Assembly: GCA_015345905.1 (NCBI GenBank)
Contig: JADDTR010000017.1
Location: 434,001-498,000 of the forward strand
DNA length: 64,000 nt
Direction: 5' to 3'
Origin: Aotearoamyces nothofagi
Taxonomy: Eukaryota; Ascomycota; Leotiomycetes; Leotiales; Tympanidaceae
This document shows positions 37,046-51,611 of this stretch, one piece after another. The translations under genes and the position numbers were made by a program. The stretch's first letter is position 1, and each line of letters starts with the position of its first letter. The notes beneath the pieces are model-generated. The model was not told the DNA's origin and made no database searches. It saw only the letters and a program-made list of their open reading frames with translations.

Positions 37046-39630
37046 ATGCCACACTCTAGAAAACCTACACCTAGAGCGAGAGGTCGGAGCGGTCGAGGTG
37101 GTGGTCGAGGTGGTCACTACAATGGAAGGGTCCCAGCCAGCCTAGAAACATCAGTTACCCCATTTGCACAAGAAATTATGCCTAATTTAACCCGCAAGAA
37201 TGGAGAGGACGGTAAGCAGCTGGTCAAATTGATATTACCTCTACCACGCTGACCTTGCTCAAGGCTACTCTTTGCAGTCCGAAGCACTCAATACTCAACG
37301 CCATCAGTCCTCGTTAGGATCGGACCAAAAGCTACGACATGCTAAAGTAAATTTCATAAGTGCTGGAGGGGTTGAGCCGTCGACGCTCACCGATCCAGAA
37401 GCTGCTATGGAGAACATGTCTTTGGACGCACCGTCCGTTGAATTGAATGAACACAACACGGGGCCTATGCACACGTATCAAGAGGGAGATACTGTTCCAC
37501 GCAACGAACTTGGAATACTCGAGCAGTTTGCCATAGATACACAAGGAAGCCATCCTGTCAATACGGGTCTTCCGCCTCCACAAATTCGATCAACTTCACC
37601 CACGCCATCGAATTCAAGCGATGAAGTTATCGTATTTGGCGGGAGAGACCAGGCTGGCAGAGGAATCCTAAGGCCCTCAGCTCTCCAAGCAGTGGCTCGT
37701 GATCCATTTGACATGAAAATCCGATTGATTGAAGATAGGATCCATCAGCAGGAGGAATTGTTAATCACAACGACTGACGGAGGATCTGTATCTCAATTCC
37801 AATCATTTAGACAGCCCAAAGATTCCTCGCCCCAAACTTCCACCGAATCTCCTTCAATAAACCGGCGTCCTCGAAACATGTCACCTGTAGCGTCCATCAT
37901 ATTGACCCCACAAATACGAGGTAACCGAAATGTTGGTTCCCGAAATCAAAGTGCTCGTCGTCGAAAAATAAAAGAGATCGAAGATAAGGCTTTAATTGCC
38001 GACTACATTGCCAACATGGAAGACCAAGGCCTTGATCTATCGGCACCCTACAACCAGCGTGAGCTTGGCGGAACGGATAGTGATGTTTGGCTGGAAACTG
38101 ACACATCCTCTGGAGAAATTCCAAAGAAACCACTCAAAAATGACTGGGGTCGGTCAGAGCTATGTGATTTCGATGATCTGAGCACTTCAGATGAGGTTTT
38201 GGGAGTAGTTCAAGCTATTCTGTCAAAGAGAGAAAGAACTTCTGGACAGCAGTATCTTGTTGCTTGGGAGGGTCATACAGTAGATGAAGCGAGGTGGATT
38301 CCCAAGTCAAGCTTAACTGATCCGGTTGCATCGGCTCTCATCGATAAATTCGAAGCAGACGAGAAACTTGTTGCCGAATTCCTAAATGATGGCAGTGGTG
38401 ACGACAGCTCTAATTCTAGCGACGGCATTATCGATGAAGGCGATATCGAGAATTCTGACGATGATGAACTTGACCTCGTGCAACGAAAGATAGATCATAT
38501 GACGGACGAAAGATTCGCCCGACTTTTAGCAAAACAGGAGGAACTAGGCATGGGTTCAAGTGAGCTGATGCTTTTCGATGATTCAGGGGACGCAGAAAAT
38601 GATGACGGAGACATGATTATCCGCGAAACTCAGAAACATAGGAGTCGGGGAAGCAGATCTTCAAAAAGGCTAAGAGGTGACTTTCCAGCTGCAAGCGCGC
38701 TGGCAGATGCCTATGATGGGTTTGATGTTATGGATTTTGAAAGGCCAAGCTTAAAGAAAAAACCAAGGGGCCGAAAAGGCAAGCTAGCCTTCGATCTGTC
38801 GGACTCTGAATTCGAGGCGTCTGTGCAAATTGCCTGGGACAATGATCGGGTAAAGAAGAAGAGGAGGAAAGAGGAGCGTGAAGAGCTTCGATTGCAAGGT
38901 CTCCTAGGCAAAAAACACAACAAAACGGACTTGAAGGCCAAATACAAAGAGGGTATGGGTATTCATGCGGTAAAGGACGAGATTAAGAACTTTCTCATTG
39001 GAGACAACACAACGTAAGCCATACATCTTTCTTATCTTTACCGCCAGTCTGAATTCCCGGCGAACATTAGATTCTTCTACTTGTATGTCTTTCCTAGTAT
39101 CACAGTCTTGCGACGTTTAAGTTTCCCGTATTTGAAGAGACATAAAATCTATGTTAATTACTAACTCCCTCAGACTGGCCTTACCTCCAATGGACAAAGC
39201 AGATCGTAAGGTCGTTCACGAGCTTGCCAATGTCTTCAATCTCAAATCAAAATCTGCTGGCAGTGGACAAAAGCGTTTTCCTGTCCTATATCGTACTTCA
39301 CGAACATCCTCTTACGTAGAGAGCACCTTCCTTGCGGTAGAGGCCAAATTGACCCGGCGATACCTTCCTCGTATGGATCTAAAAGGCAAGAAGGTCCCTA
39401 CAGCATCTAAGCGCTCTGGTCGTGGAGGATTTGGTAGCGCAGGCGTCAGCTACCGCGACGGCGACATTGTTGGAGGCTCAGCGCCAGAATTAGGCGCTGA
39501 GAACAAAGGAAGGGCCATGTTAGAGAAGATGGGCTGGAGTACGGGTACTGCTCTTGGTGCTCTTAATAACAAAGGCATACTCCAGCCAGTTTCACACGTG
39601 GTCAAGACTACGAAGGCTGGTCTAGGATAA
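37046..39630 (+). CDS. SQS1: Sqs1-type R3H and G-patch protein with a chromo-like segment
   Basis: Three exons: 37046-37211, 37264-39013 and 39174-39630, giving 790 residues. The N-terminus is RGG-rich (RARGRSGRGGGRGG). A long disordered region follows. At about 370-420 is a chromo-like block (VVQAILSKRE, QQYLVAWEGH, ARWIPKSSL, ALIDKFEADE), then acidic and basic stretches. The C-terminal exon has an R3H-like region (MDKADRKVVHELANVFNL) and a G-patch (MLEKMGWSTGTALGALNNKG, ending AGLG). Yeast Sqs1/Pfa1 activates the helicase Prp43 through its G-patch during late 40S maturation and spliceosome disassembly. The gene is nuclear by composition (many KKKPRGRKGK-like stretches). The chromo resemblance is my reading of pattern spacing and needs a profile search. 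Confidence 0.87.
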
Positions 39631-40338
39631 GATGTTCATACCACTCACTACTTCTGCTAGATTAGTGATTTGTATTAGCTTAGCACGAGCACTAGCGAAG
39701 ATTACAGAAGGATTATGCCAAACCTAGGCTCTGTCCTATACAATAAATAATAGCTCTCATCCCTTGAATTCTCCACAAGGGTTTCGAGTCTATTATCTTC
39801 AGTACCAATAGTTGGCTCCTGCTCATAAAATACTGACGGGTGCATCTTATAGATAACCACGACAAGTACTCGTCAATAGTTTTCAATTCAAGGGATGAGA
39901 ACTATTATTTATTGTATAGGACAGAGCCTAGGTTTGGTATAAACCTTCTGTGATCTTCGAATTAAATAGATGACAAACTAAAATCTTGTGACATATCAAT
40001 CAGCAAGTCATTCGTTAATTGCAGAAAGTTTTGTTTTTTCGGGATAGGCCTAAGTGATGTTTATGTTGTAACTCCATACCATCACAAACGCCTCGCGAGG
40101 AAAAAGACCATTGTGCAAATTTGACCTTCTGAATTCCTATTCTGAAGATGCCTATTGTACAACCACGTGACCCTGAAAGCAGACCGTGAAGACATTTGCC
40201 CCCTTAAAAACAGACCATCCATAACGCATTAAGAGACCCGAGCAAATCGAACTACTCCAGTCTTTATCATCTTGAATTAGATGACCCCGAAGCCTGAGCA
40301 GATCCGATATCCTATGAAAAAACCCCGAAAAGAACAGC
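39631..40338. other. Convergent spacer, SQS1 / H2B
   Basis: 708 bases between two stop codons. It holds the large inverted repeat listed next; the remainder is AT-rich 3' UTR-like sequence. Confidence 0.6.
39695..39960. repeat. 265-base inverted repeat, possible MITE or hairpin transcript
   Basis: Left arm 39695-39770 and right arm 39884-39960 are reverse complements with only a handful of mismatches; the inner 50 bases (from AACCTAGGCTC to CCCTTGAATT) differ at one position. The arms flank a 113-base loop with no obvious coding content. Terminal inverted repeats this long around a short non-coding core fit a miniature inverted-repeat element. I could not identify a convincing target-site duplication. 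Lying between two convergent genes, transcripts of either strand running through it would fold into a long hairpin. Confidence 0.85.
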
Positions 40339-42175
<1,837 letters not shown>

Positions 42176-42861
42176 GTTGTCATTTTTTCTGGGTTGTTGG
42201 CTTTCTGAAATATGGTTCTTTCATGATAATGGGGTGTCGTCCGGGATATGGGCTCACGGCTGCTTTCTGCGTTAAGGTTGTACATTAGATCCATGGCACT
42301 GGGTCAGGATTGCTTTCCGGAATCAATTTTATGATACTACCTCCAATTGTTTTAAATTCAGTGACACGCTCATCGATCCTCACGTCATGCTTTTCTCTGA
42401 ATTGGCTGGGGTGTAGGAATTAAAATTTAGAGATGTAAAAAAAATCATCGGCGGGATGGGAGATGGCAACATAGGATTCCGATGTTAAAATAGCTGGGCA
42501 CCCTTCAAAAGCCGGTGCAATACATGGTTTTTGAGTTAATTTTTGTCCATTTGCTAGTTCAGATCTGTTCCGGTTGTATTACAAATAATCAAGGTTTTAC
42601 CCATACGCATGAATTTCTAGCCAGTAAGTACATCTTAGTCTTATCACTTGTCACTATACTATACTAGATCTCACATCCTGCTCATAAGCTTTAGAGAATG
42701 CTGCTTTGGTTCCAATATTCCTCCCAGTTCTATATCTATATACAGTTATTGCATTGCCATGTCCTTCGAATCAAACTTTATAGCCCTATAACTACTTGTA
42801 GCCAACTTATAAAGTCATGTGCGGTGGGGCTAAAATATACATCAGCACTTCAGCAATATTT
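42176..42861. other. Convergent spacer, H2A / NDUFB9
   Basis: 686 AT-rich bases between two stop codons. No gene, tRNA or repeat is seen. Confidence 0.55.
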
Positions 42862-43325
42862 CTATCTCAATGATAACTCACGGTCAAGTATTGATGCAGG
42901 AAGGTTCCTCTCATATTTGGAGCCTAGGGGGGGATCTAGTCAGTCAAGTGTACAGCTAGGAATCACTATATGATGCTGGCATACCTCCAGGCGCAGTTGG
43001 CGCATGATATGGATCTGGGTGTTTCCATTTCTCAAGCAGGTCTTCCGTTTCTCGAAATAAAGCCTAGTATGCACAGTTAGAGAGCGCTGCTAGTGCTTTG
43101 GAACTAGAGACTTGCCCTCTGTTGTCGTGGGTCTTGGATTCCTTTATTTGCTTCAAATAGCGATCGAATATAGAGTGCCTGACCTCTCCAGAGGTAGCGA
43201 TGGACCGACCAGTCAAGGGCGAGCTTGAGCGATCGTCGATATAGCGACCTAGGAATAAAATTATCAGTATTTCCCTCTAACAACAATGAGTAGTTGACTC
43301 ACGATACTACTTGGGTGGTAGACAT
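42862..43325 (-). CDS. NDUFB9: Complex I LYR subunit B22 (NDUFB9)
   Basis: Small gene of four exons: 43303-43325, 43116-43248, 42985-43063 and 42862-42923, giving 98 residues. The spliced protein starts MSTTQVVSSLYRRSLKLALD, with the LYR motif at residues 10-12. It continues HRYLWRGQALYIRSLFEANK and ALFRETEDLLEKWKHPDPY, and ends with PTAPGGSKYERNLP. The HPDPY...PGG.KYER block is diagnostic of the B22/NDUFB9 accessory subunit in the membrane arm of respiratory complex I. The second intron begins with GC (AGG|GCAAGT); only this donor keeps the frame. No presequence is expected for this subunit. It is head-to-head with KGD2. Confidence 0.92.
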
Positions 43326-43695
43326 GGCGATGGAGGGATGTGGACCAATCAGCCAATGGGGGATGTGCGGCAACAACTCCTAAGGGATCAATTGATGAGT
43401 CTCAATTCGTGACGGCCTGTTGGTGTGTATAGTTGTCTTCAATCAAGACAGATATAGTTGCACGAGCAAAGAACTGTCGAAGTTCGCGTTGCGAAGCTGG
43501 CACTATATGATGCGCAGCTGCTTACTGTCGGTGGCTGTTGATTGGCAGGCAATGTTTCGCTTGTTTCCATTCAAGCCGAGCAGCTTTAAGATCATTAAAG
43601 CTGGCCCAGGTCCCGGTTACTTCCCCGTTCCCTTCTACCACTCTACTCCTCAATTTTCTTCTATTCTACAATATTTTGTTTTAGCATACAGCACT
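43326..43695. promoter_or_regulatory. Divergent promoter, NDUFB9 / KGD2
   Basis: 370 bases between the start codons of two mitochondrial energy genes, suggesting shared control. It contains CCAAT at about 43347-43351 and 43355-43359, candidate Hap-complex sites. Confidence 0.55.
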
Positions 43696-45158
43696 ATGAT
43701 TTCTCGTCGTGTTTTGCTTGCGTCGAGGGTTCTGCGAGCTCACAGAGCACCGCAATGGCAGTACTCCTTCCCGGCTATCCACCAATTCCGAGGGTATGCG
43801 GATAAGGTCGTCAAGGTGCCAGAAATGGCCGAATCGATTTCTGAAGGCACATTAAAGCAGTGGTCGAAACAGATTGGCGATTATGTAGAGCAGGATGAGG
43901 AAATTGCAACGATTGAGACGGACAAGGTCTGTTTTTGTTCAGGTTCCGTTTCTGCCGTCCAGTATTTCTAACTACCTCGCAGATTGATGTTGCCGTCAAT
44001 GCGCCTGAGGCAGGTACCATAAAGGAGTTTCTCGCCAATGAGGAAGACACAGTCACTGTCGGACAAGATCTAGTACGTCTAGAACTCGGAGGCCCTCCTG
44101 AGGGAGGGGAAAAGGGGACAGCCTCCACAGAGCCGAAGGAGCCCGTTACAGGTGATCAAGCTACATCTTCGGGTCCAGAGCCAACAAAAAAGGAAGCTTC
44201 GGCTCCAACATCCCCATCGAAAGAGGAAAAGAGCCCCTCTCCTCCACCAGCGGTACAAAAGAAAGAGCAATCTCCTCCCAAGCAGACTGATTCAAAAAAG
44301 AGTGAGCAAGCGCCTGTCAGCTCCGCGCCAGCCGTGGGTAACAGGGACGAGCGACGAGTATGTACCAATGGCATCATATACTAGGTGTAAAGGGTTAACA
44401 ATACGCAGGTAAAAATGAACCGCATGCGTCTGAGGATTGCTGAACGTCTAAAGCAGTCCCAGAATGCGGCAGCCTCCCTAACCACCTTCAATGAAGTCGA
44501 TATGTCATCTGTGATGGAGTTTCGAAAGCTTTATAAGGATGATATTCTCAAGAAAACTGGCGTGAAGCTAGGTTTCATGAGCGCCTTTTCTCGCGCCTGT
44601 GTGCTTGCCATGCGGGACATTCCAGCTGTTAACGCATCTATCGAAGGCCCCAATGGAGGCGATACGATTGTTTACAGAGACTATGTTGATATCAGTGTTG
44701 CCGTCGCGACAGAGAAAGGGCTTGTGACCCCCGTTGTCAGGAATGCAGAAGCTTTGGACTTGATTGGAATTGAGAGAGCCATTTCGGACCTTGGAAAGAA
44801 GGTGAGTCACTCGTATGAAATATTCACTAACGGCGCATTTTCTAATGATATATTTATCAAGGCACGTGATAGCAAACTAACAATCGAGGATATGGCTGGT
44901 GGAACCTTCACTATCAGCAATGGTGGGGTCTTTGGCTCCTTGATGGGTACTCCTATTATCAACCTTCCTCAGGCTGCAGTTTTGGGCTTGCATGCCATCA
45001 AGGATAAGGCTGTCGTAGTAAATGGCAAGATCGAAATCAGGCCTATGATGTATCTGGCACTGACTTATGATCATCGTCTACTCGATGGTCGGGAGGCTGT
45101 GCAATTCCTTGTGAAGATCAAGGAGTACATCGAGGATCCGCGTCGGATGCTTCTATAG
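43696..45158 (+). CDS. KGD2: 2-oxoglutarate dehydrogenase E2, dihydrolipoyl succinyltransferase
   Basis: Four exons: 43696-43926, 43983-44357, 44409-44801 and 44862-45158, giving 431 residues. The presequence ([19 protein letters not shown]) is basic. The lipoyl domain ([19 protein letters not shown]) has the lipoylated Lys77 in IETDK, exactly at the first exon junction. A long Pro/Lys/Glu linker (about 125-200) follows, without a clear E3-binding domain, as usual for this E2. The catalytic domain has [13 protein letters not shown] and [12 protein letters not shown] with catalytic His404. It transfers succinyl to CoA in the matrix TCA cycle. The last intron (60 bases) is a multiple of three without a stop; its removal gives [18 protein letters not shown], matching the family. 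Confidence 0.96.
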
Positions 45159-47319
45159 GTCGATTGATGGTAATCTTGCATGAGGCATTGTACAGTAGCG
45201 GTCTAACGTGCATTTTGGGGGCGTTCAATACTCAATACAAGTAGAATTACAGAGGTATGGCTAGCTAATTCTGCGACAGCTCTAGGCTTTTAGAGAAAGC
45301 ACAGTTTAGTAGTGACTCTGTACCTTCCTTTATACAATATGTTCCTGTATGTCGGGCCTTAATAGACCCGGTTCTAGTTTTACAGCAAGGATAACTTCAC
45401 GATACTTTAGTCGTGCTGATACTGTGCTCATACTGTGTTACCTATGTCCCATTCCTTATCTTACTACTACCTACTTACTTAGGAACTTGCCTGATAGTAC
45501 TTATGCAGTGGGGTGCTTTTGTTTTCTTGCCGGTGTATTTTTAATATGTACCACTTATATTAAACTAGACGGTTATTTAAGTAATGTACCAAGCCTACCC
45601 CGATTATTTATATATAAAAAATAGTATGTAGGTAAGTACTTATAAGCATAGGTAGTATAGTAGCACCTTACAAGTAACTTAACTGCTTTGAAAATGCCGT
45701 ATAAAATTGGGGATTCATGAAAAATAATCGGTTACTTACTCGAACCTACCCCAAATATTCCGGCGATGGTATTAAGCCAAATTCTTACCCAAATGTAAAA
45801 ACGGCTGCAAATTTGGAAATGCTACACAATTTTGAAATATATATAATTTTTACACACTTAGTAAATTATATTTTACACTATGAAAACGAAGGCAGAAGTC
45901 TCGTCTTGGGCCTATGATATATCTCGTAGTATTGTGATCCGGTTTGGCTAATTATTTCGGGTATGGTAACAAATATGAAAAGGTGAGATATGCGAGCAAT
46001 AATTTAGCTACTTATTATAAAATTTAATAATTTATTTTTCCAAATATCAGTTAGTAGTATACAAGTACTATATTACTATCGACATTATGACGAATCAACT
46101 CAATCTTATATCATAGGCAATGTATTTATAGGTATGTGTTCTAAAAATTGTATACAGCGCAGATTTGTGAACCATTTTCAAATATGTACCAGTAGTCGTA
46201 TTTATATTCGGATAGAATTGGGCGCATCCATCATCTGGATTACTTTGGGTACAGTACCTGCTTAGGTAGGTTCAATCAATTTACAATTAATTAACAGTAC
46301 TATATGTAAGTACCTTAGTACCCTACTACAGCTGTAACCTGCTACTGAGTACCTAGGGTCACCGAGACATGCCAACTTGGTAATTAATTAGTGGGTAAAG
46401 TCTTAATAGCCCTGCAGTATGTACTTCAAGGAATACAAAGGCTCAAGGTAAGTAGGTAGTACCACTCTTGCGTTTGCTAAGGTACAAGCTTGCCATTCCT
46501 ACCCCAAAATTTACAAAGTTAACGAATTATTTTGAGCCCAAAGTTACACGGTGATGGAACATCCGAAATTCCACCAAAAATAGGGTTAGATATGATTTTC
46601 CAAATATGTATATACATTTTAGGTTACAGTGTCAGTATAATATTTCAATAACATAACGGATATAGACTATACCTTGGAAATTAATACTACGAGAGTATTC
46701 AACTCTAATTATAGTATGTATTCTCACCCAATTCCTGTGAACAGAGCGTGTTTATAACTACAACACGTAATATAAAATACCTTATATGTAATTGAAGAGA
46801 AAATCGCCTCGAATGACCTCCATTACGATGAATTAAAAATAGAATAGCAACGGTCTTGGATTTTGTATTGGAGAGCTTCAGTAGTGAAATATGCGATTTT
46901 TTTCAAGGTATGGTAGGTAATATTGAAACTTGGTATGTCCTGGTAAAGTTGAAACTTTTGGGGTAGGCGGGAGTAATTAACCCTTTAGTGAAATAAATAT
47001 TTACATTACTTAGTACTGCCTATCTACAGGGACAGAGGCCTCTATTCTGCGGGCGGTTCTACTTGCGGCTGGAAATACCAGTAGGCTAGTCGAATAGGCC
47101 TATATAAAGGGTCCATAGAAGAGGAGGAGAACGTGTAATCAAACCTTCTTGTACAAAGACACTTCTGTAACTTCAACACAGGGCCCTTATAGGCTTCAAG
47201 TAGTCGGCTTCCGTCCATCCAGCTAGCGTGCCGGGTAACTCTAATGTGATTTCAAACCTCAGGCAGCAGATGAGGATTTAATATACAATCTTCGGTCAAC
47301 TCTCGACTAGCAAGCACAA
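45159..47319. other. AT-rich gene desert, 2.2 kb
   Basis: No gene, tRNA or transposon remnant can be recognised. Composition is far more AT-rich than other intergenic DNA here, especially 45500-46900, and TA dinucleotides are frequent, as in RIP-mutated DNA. The words TACCTA/TAGGTA and TAAGTA/TACTTA recur many times (near 45470, 45625-45655, 46260-46350, 46445-46465). Open frames near 45349-45624 have no coding character. Confidence 0.6.
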
Positions 47320-47824
47320 ATGTCGAATAGTATGGTCGGAAACCCCAAGATCAAGGCGAAACGCCATAGGAAGAGACAATCGAGGACCGATGGTAATACT
47401 TTTTGATGGCATGAACTTTTCTTAATCTAACTTCTGAAGCTCTGTCTTCGGATAGTGATAGCGAGGATTCTGGCAAGATTGAACAGCAAGCTGTGAAGGT
47501 AGAAAAGTTGGAAGAGTCTGCAAAGGTATTATCATCAGAAATGGTCACCACAATAAACTAACAGCTGCATAGTCAATACCAGTGAAAACCGGAGTGGTGA
47601 GCGACGCCGATGTATCTGCAGCTTTCAGTCGGTACTATATGCAGAGAGTGGCCGTAGAATTTGCAGAGGACCTGGACCGAATCAGAGTAGCGGATGATTT
47701 CAATTATGGGACGTTACCTCTGTTGGTGACCGCTCTCCAGCAAGGCACTACTGTCTTCTCCACGGAGGACCAGCGGAGAGTGGTGACCGCGAGGAAAATT
47801 AGTCTAGATGGACATCAAAAGTGA
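47320..47824 (+). CDS. RSA3: Ribosome assembly protein Rsa3
   Basis: Three exons: 47320-47392, 47440-47525 and 47573-47824, giving 136 residues. The N-terminus is basic (KIKAKRHRKRQSR), the middle acidic/Ser-rich (LSSDSDSEDSG), and the C-terminal 75 residues carry the Rsa3 domain: FSRYYMQRVAVEFAEDLDRI, then LPLLVTALQQGTTVFS. Yeast Rsa3 associates with early pre-60S particles together with the helicase Dbp6 in the nucleolus. Length is shorter than the yeast protein but typical of filamentous fungi. The domain match is by eye and moderately strong. Confidence 0.82.
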
Positions 47825-48360
47825 GCGAATAGAATTTTGGGAAGCGTTGCTGAAAGCACTCATCAAACCCTGGAGTCCTGTGCCGCTTTGCGAGTTCTGG
47901 AGCAGTCTAAGTGGGTGCTCTATAGAGGCTTTGACAATTGCAAATTGATATTTAGTTGTTCTTTCCGGGGCTGAGACACTCAACACCTAGTATAGGTACC
48001 TAAATATGACGATAAAACAACCAAACACGGTTTCCTGTTGCAAAAATGGGTTGGATAATAATTATTCGCCTATTGGCAATGCCGATTTGTCCATCCTGTT
48101 AAGACAAAGCGATATTCATCTTTATCTGTAAGCACGTGTGTACCACTAGTAAGTAGTATGCTCGCATAAATTGGCGGCATCGTTTAAGGAGACAGTAGAC
48201 GATAGGCGATAGGCCAAAAAATCAAGATGAAATCAAATAGATTGTGTGCCGTTAAAGATTTAGGGTGAAAACCAACTACCTTATATATATCATTAATACT
48301 CCGATTTTGGAAAGCAAAAGTAAGTAGCCTTATCTTATTTGAAACTCGAAATTTGATTGT

Positions 48361-48473
48361 TTGCAATCCAAGTTTTACCCATGACTTATAGTAAGTAACT
48401 AGCTAGTCTGGCACAATGGCAGTTTTCATGACTTATAGTAAGTAACTAGCTAGTCTGGCACAATGGCAGTTTT
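48361..48473 (-). pseudogene. Decayed 5' half of a tRNA-Ser gene with an internal duplication
   Basis: Read on the minus strand, GCCATTGTGCCAGA resembles the first 14 bases of the intact tRNA-Ser next door (12 of 14), and ATGGGTAAAACTTGGATTGC resembles its D-arm-to-intron stretch. The two blocks are separated by about 24 extra bases. No 3' half is seen, so this cannot be a working tRNA. The 5' block is present twice because of the tandem duplication at 48380-48473. Confidence 0.62.
48380..48473. repeat. Exact 47-base tandem duplication
   Basis: Two identical 47-base copies, 48380-48426 and 48427-48473, each starting CATGACTTATAG and ending GGCAGTTTT. Perfect identity in otherwise decayed sequence means the duplication is recent. 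Confidence 0.93.
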
Positions 48474-48508
48474 TTAAAGTATAAAAAAACACAGCCTCCA
48501 AAAAATCC

Positions 48509-48635
48509 GTCATCGGCAGGATTTGAACCTACGAGGCCGAAACCATAAGATTTCTGAATATATTGCTTCCTTGAAACCCGAGGGCTTATCGGTTGCAGTT
48601 CAAGTCTTACCCATTAACCACTCTGGCACGATGAC
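48509..48635 (-). tRNA. tRNA-Ser(UGA) with a 47-base intron
   Basis: The 7-base acceptor stem pairs perfectly (GTCATCG with CGATGAC). D arm CCAGAGTGGTTAATGG, anticodon stem TAAGA/TCTTA, loop CTTGAAA with anticodon TGA, a long variable arm (class II) and T arm GTAGG-TTCAAAT-CCTGC. The intron follows the base 3' of the anticodon, the canonical place, and is 47 bases; the mature tRNA is 80 bases without CCA. A competing stem (TTGAA/TTCAA) would give anticodon GCA, but it does not explain the class II variable arm. Confidence 0.88.
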
Positions 48636-48827
48636 TTGTTTTTGAGTCAGACTTGCTTATTATAGTTTATTAGCCAATGAATATTATAGGTCCGGCATGG
48701 CGCTTGCGGTAGTATAGTATTGTTGCGGCCGCTAGCGCATCCGTGCTTGACTGACGTTGCACTTGTCGGCTAGTACGTTACCACCAGTACCTGTAGCTAT
48801 GCGCAACTACTGTATAACATATTCATT

Positions 48828-49496
48828 ATGGCAGCTTGTATTTTCTGCAAGATAATCAAGGGCAATACTCCCTGAACTGAAATATTTCCACGTCAACTGA
48901 CAGGGCCTAGGTGAAATCCCATCATTCAAACTCTTCGAGAGCGATAAGGTCTTTGCCTTTCTCGATATCCAACCGCTCAGCCGAGGGCACGCCGTACGAT
49001 ATTTCCACTCTCCGGATGACGAAAAGGAAAACTGACCATACTTCAGCTCGTGATCCCAAAGTTTCACGGCGAGAAATTGACCGATATTCCTGATGATCAG
49101 CTCGCTGAGATCTTAGTACGAAGCCAATGTTGGATGGAAGAAGAAACCCCGACACTAATGCATCATCATAGCCTGTTGTCAAGAAGCTTGTCAGTGCTAC
49201 TGGAGCTACCAACTACAATGTGCTGCAAAACAATGGCAGGATCGCACATCAAGAAGTCGACCATGTAAGCTTTTTTTGCTTTGCCATGACCACACGAGCG
49301 CTAACTACAGTTTATAGGTCCACTTCCATATGGTATATACATATATATATATCTGGCATCATATTATACATATAGCTGACCACTCTAGATTCCAAAACCT
49401 AACAAGGAAGAAGGCATGACGATCGGATGGCCTCAGCAAAAGACGGATATGGATAAATTGAAGGAATTATCCCTTGATATCCAGTCCAAGATGTAG
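48828..49496 (+). CDS. HNT1: HIT-family hydrolase (Hint/Hnt1 type)
   Basis: Six exons: 48828-48861, 48911-48993, 49047-49115, 49172-49264, 49318-49332 and 49389-49496, giving 133 residues. The protein begins MAACIFCKIIKGEIPSFKLF and has PLSRGHALVIPKFH and the histidine triad H93-V-H95-F-H97-M, then IPKPNKEEGM. Hint proteins hydrolyse adenosine phosphoramidates such as AMP-lysine; H95 is the expected nucleophile. The first intron has a GC donor (AAGG|GCAATA); no GT donor keeps the frame. Exon 5 is only 15 bases and encodes VHFHM, including two of the triad histidines. Hidden from simple ORF searches by its many introns. Confidence 0.93.
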
Positions 49497-49734
49497 ATGG
49501 ATCTACGATAAACACGTATACAAATTGTGAAGTTAGTAAATGGAAACTTTACAAAACCCCTATTTTAGTTGTAGTAAACCTTTAATGCATGGCATGGACT
49601 ATCGAAGCACATATGCTAGATCTACTCTATCCTGCTCTGTTGTAACGGTGCCTGATGCCGTCAATCAAATATGTACAGTAATCGCATAAAAAGAATAAGA
49701 ATGATGCAGCCAGAGAAGGTAATATGAGGATTGT

Positions 49735-51611
<1,877 letters not shown>

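Larger units (their letters stand above)
47825..48508. other. Intergenic with tandem duplication and tRNA relic
   Basis: 684 bases between RSA3 and the tRNA. The first 500 bases show nothing recognisable; the remainder holds the tandem duplication and tRNA-like relic listed separately. Confidence 0.6.

Noticed and set aside
45349-45624. 91-codon frame in the AT-rich desert
   Set aside because: No recognisable protein, and surrounding DNA has no coding character.
45159-47319. Retroelement or other virus-like fossil
   Set aside because: No terminal repeats and no recognisable element genes could be seen; the AT-rich desert is too decayed to assign to any family.
48509-48635. Reading the tRNA as tRNA-Cys(GCA)
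   Set aside because: A TTGAA/TTCAA stem allows it, but leaves an over-long variable region. The Ser(UGA) fold with a 47-base intron accounts for every base and for the class II shape.
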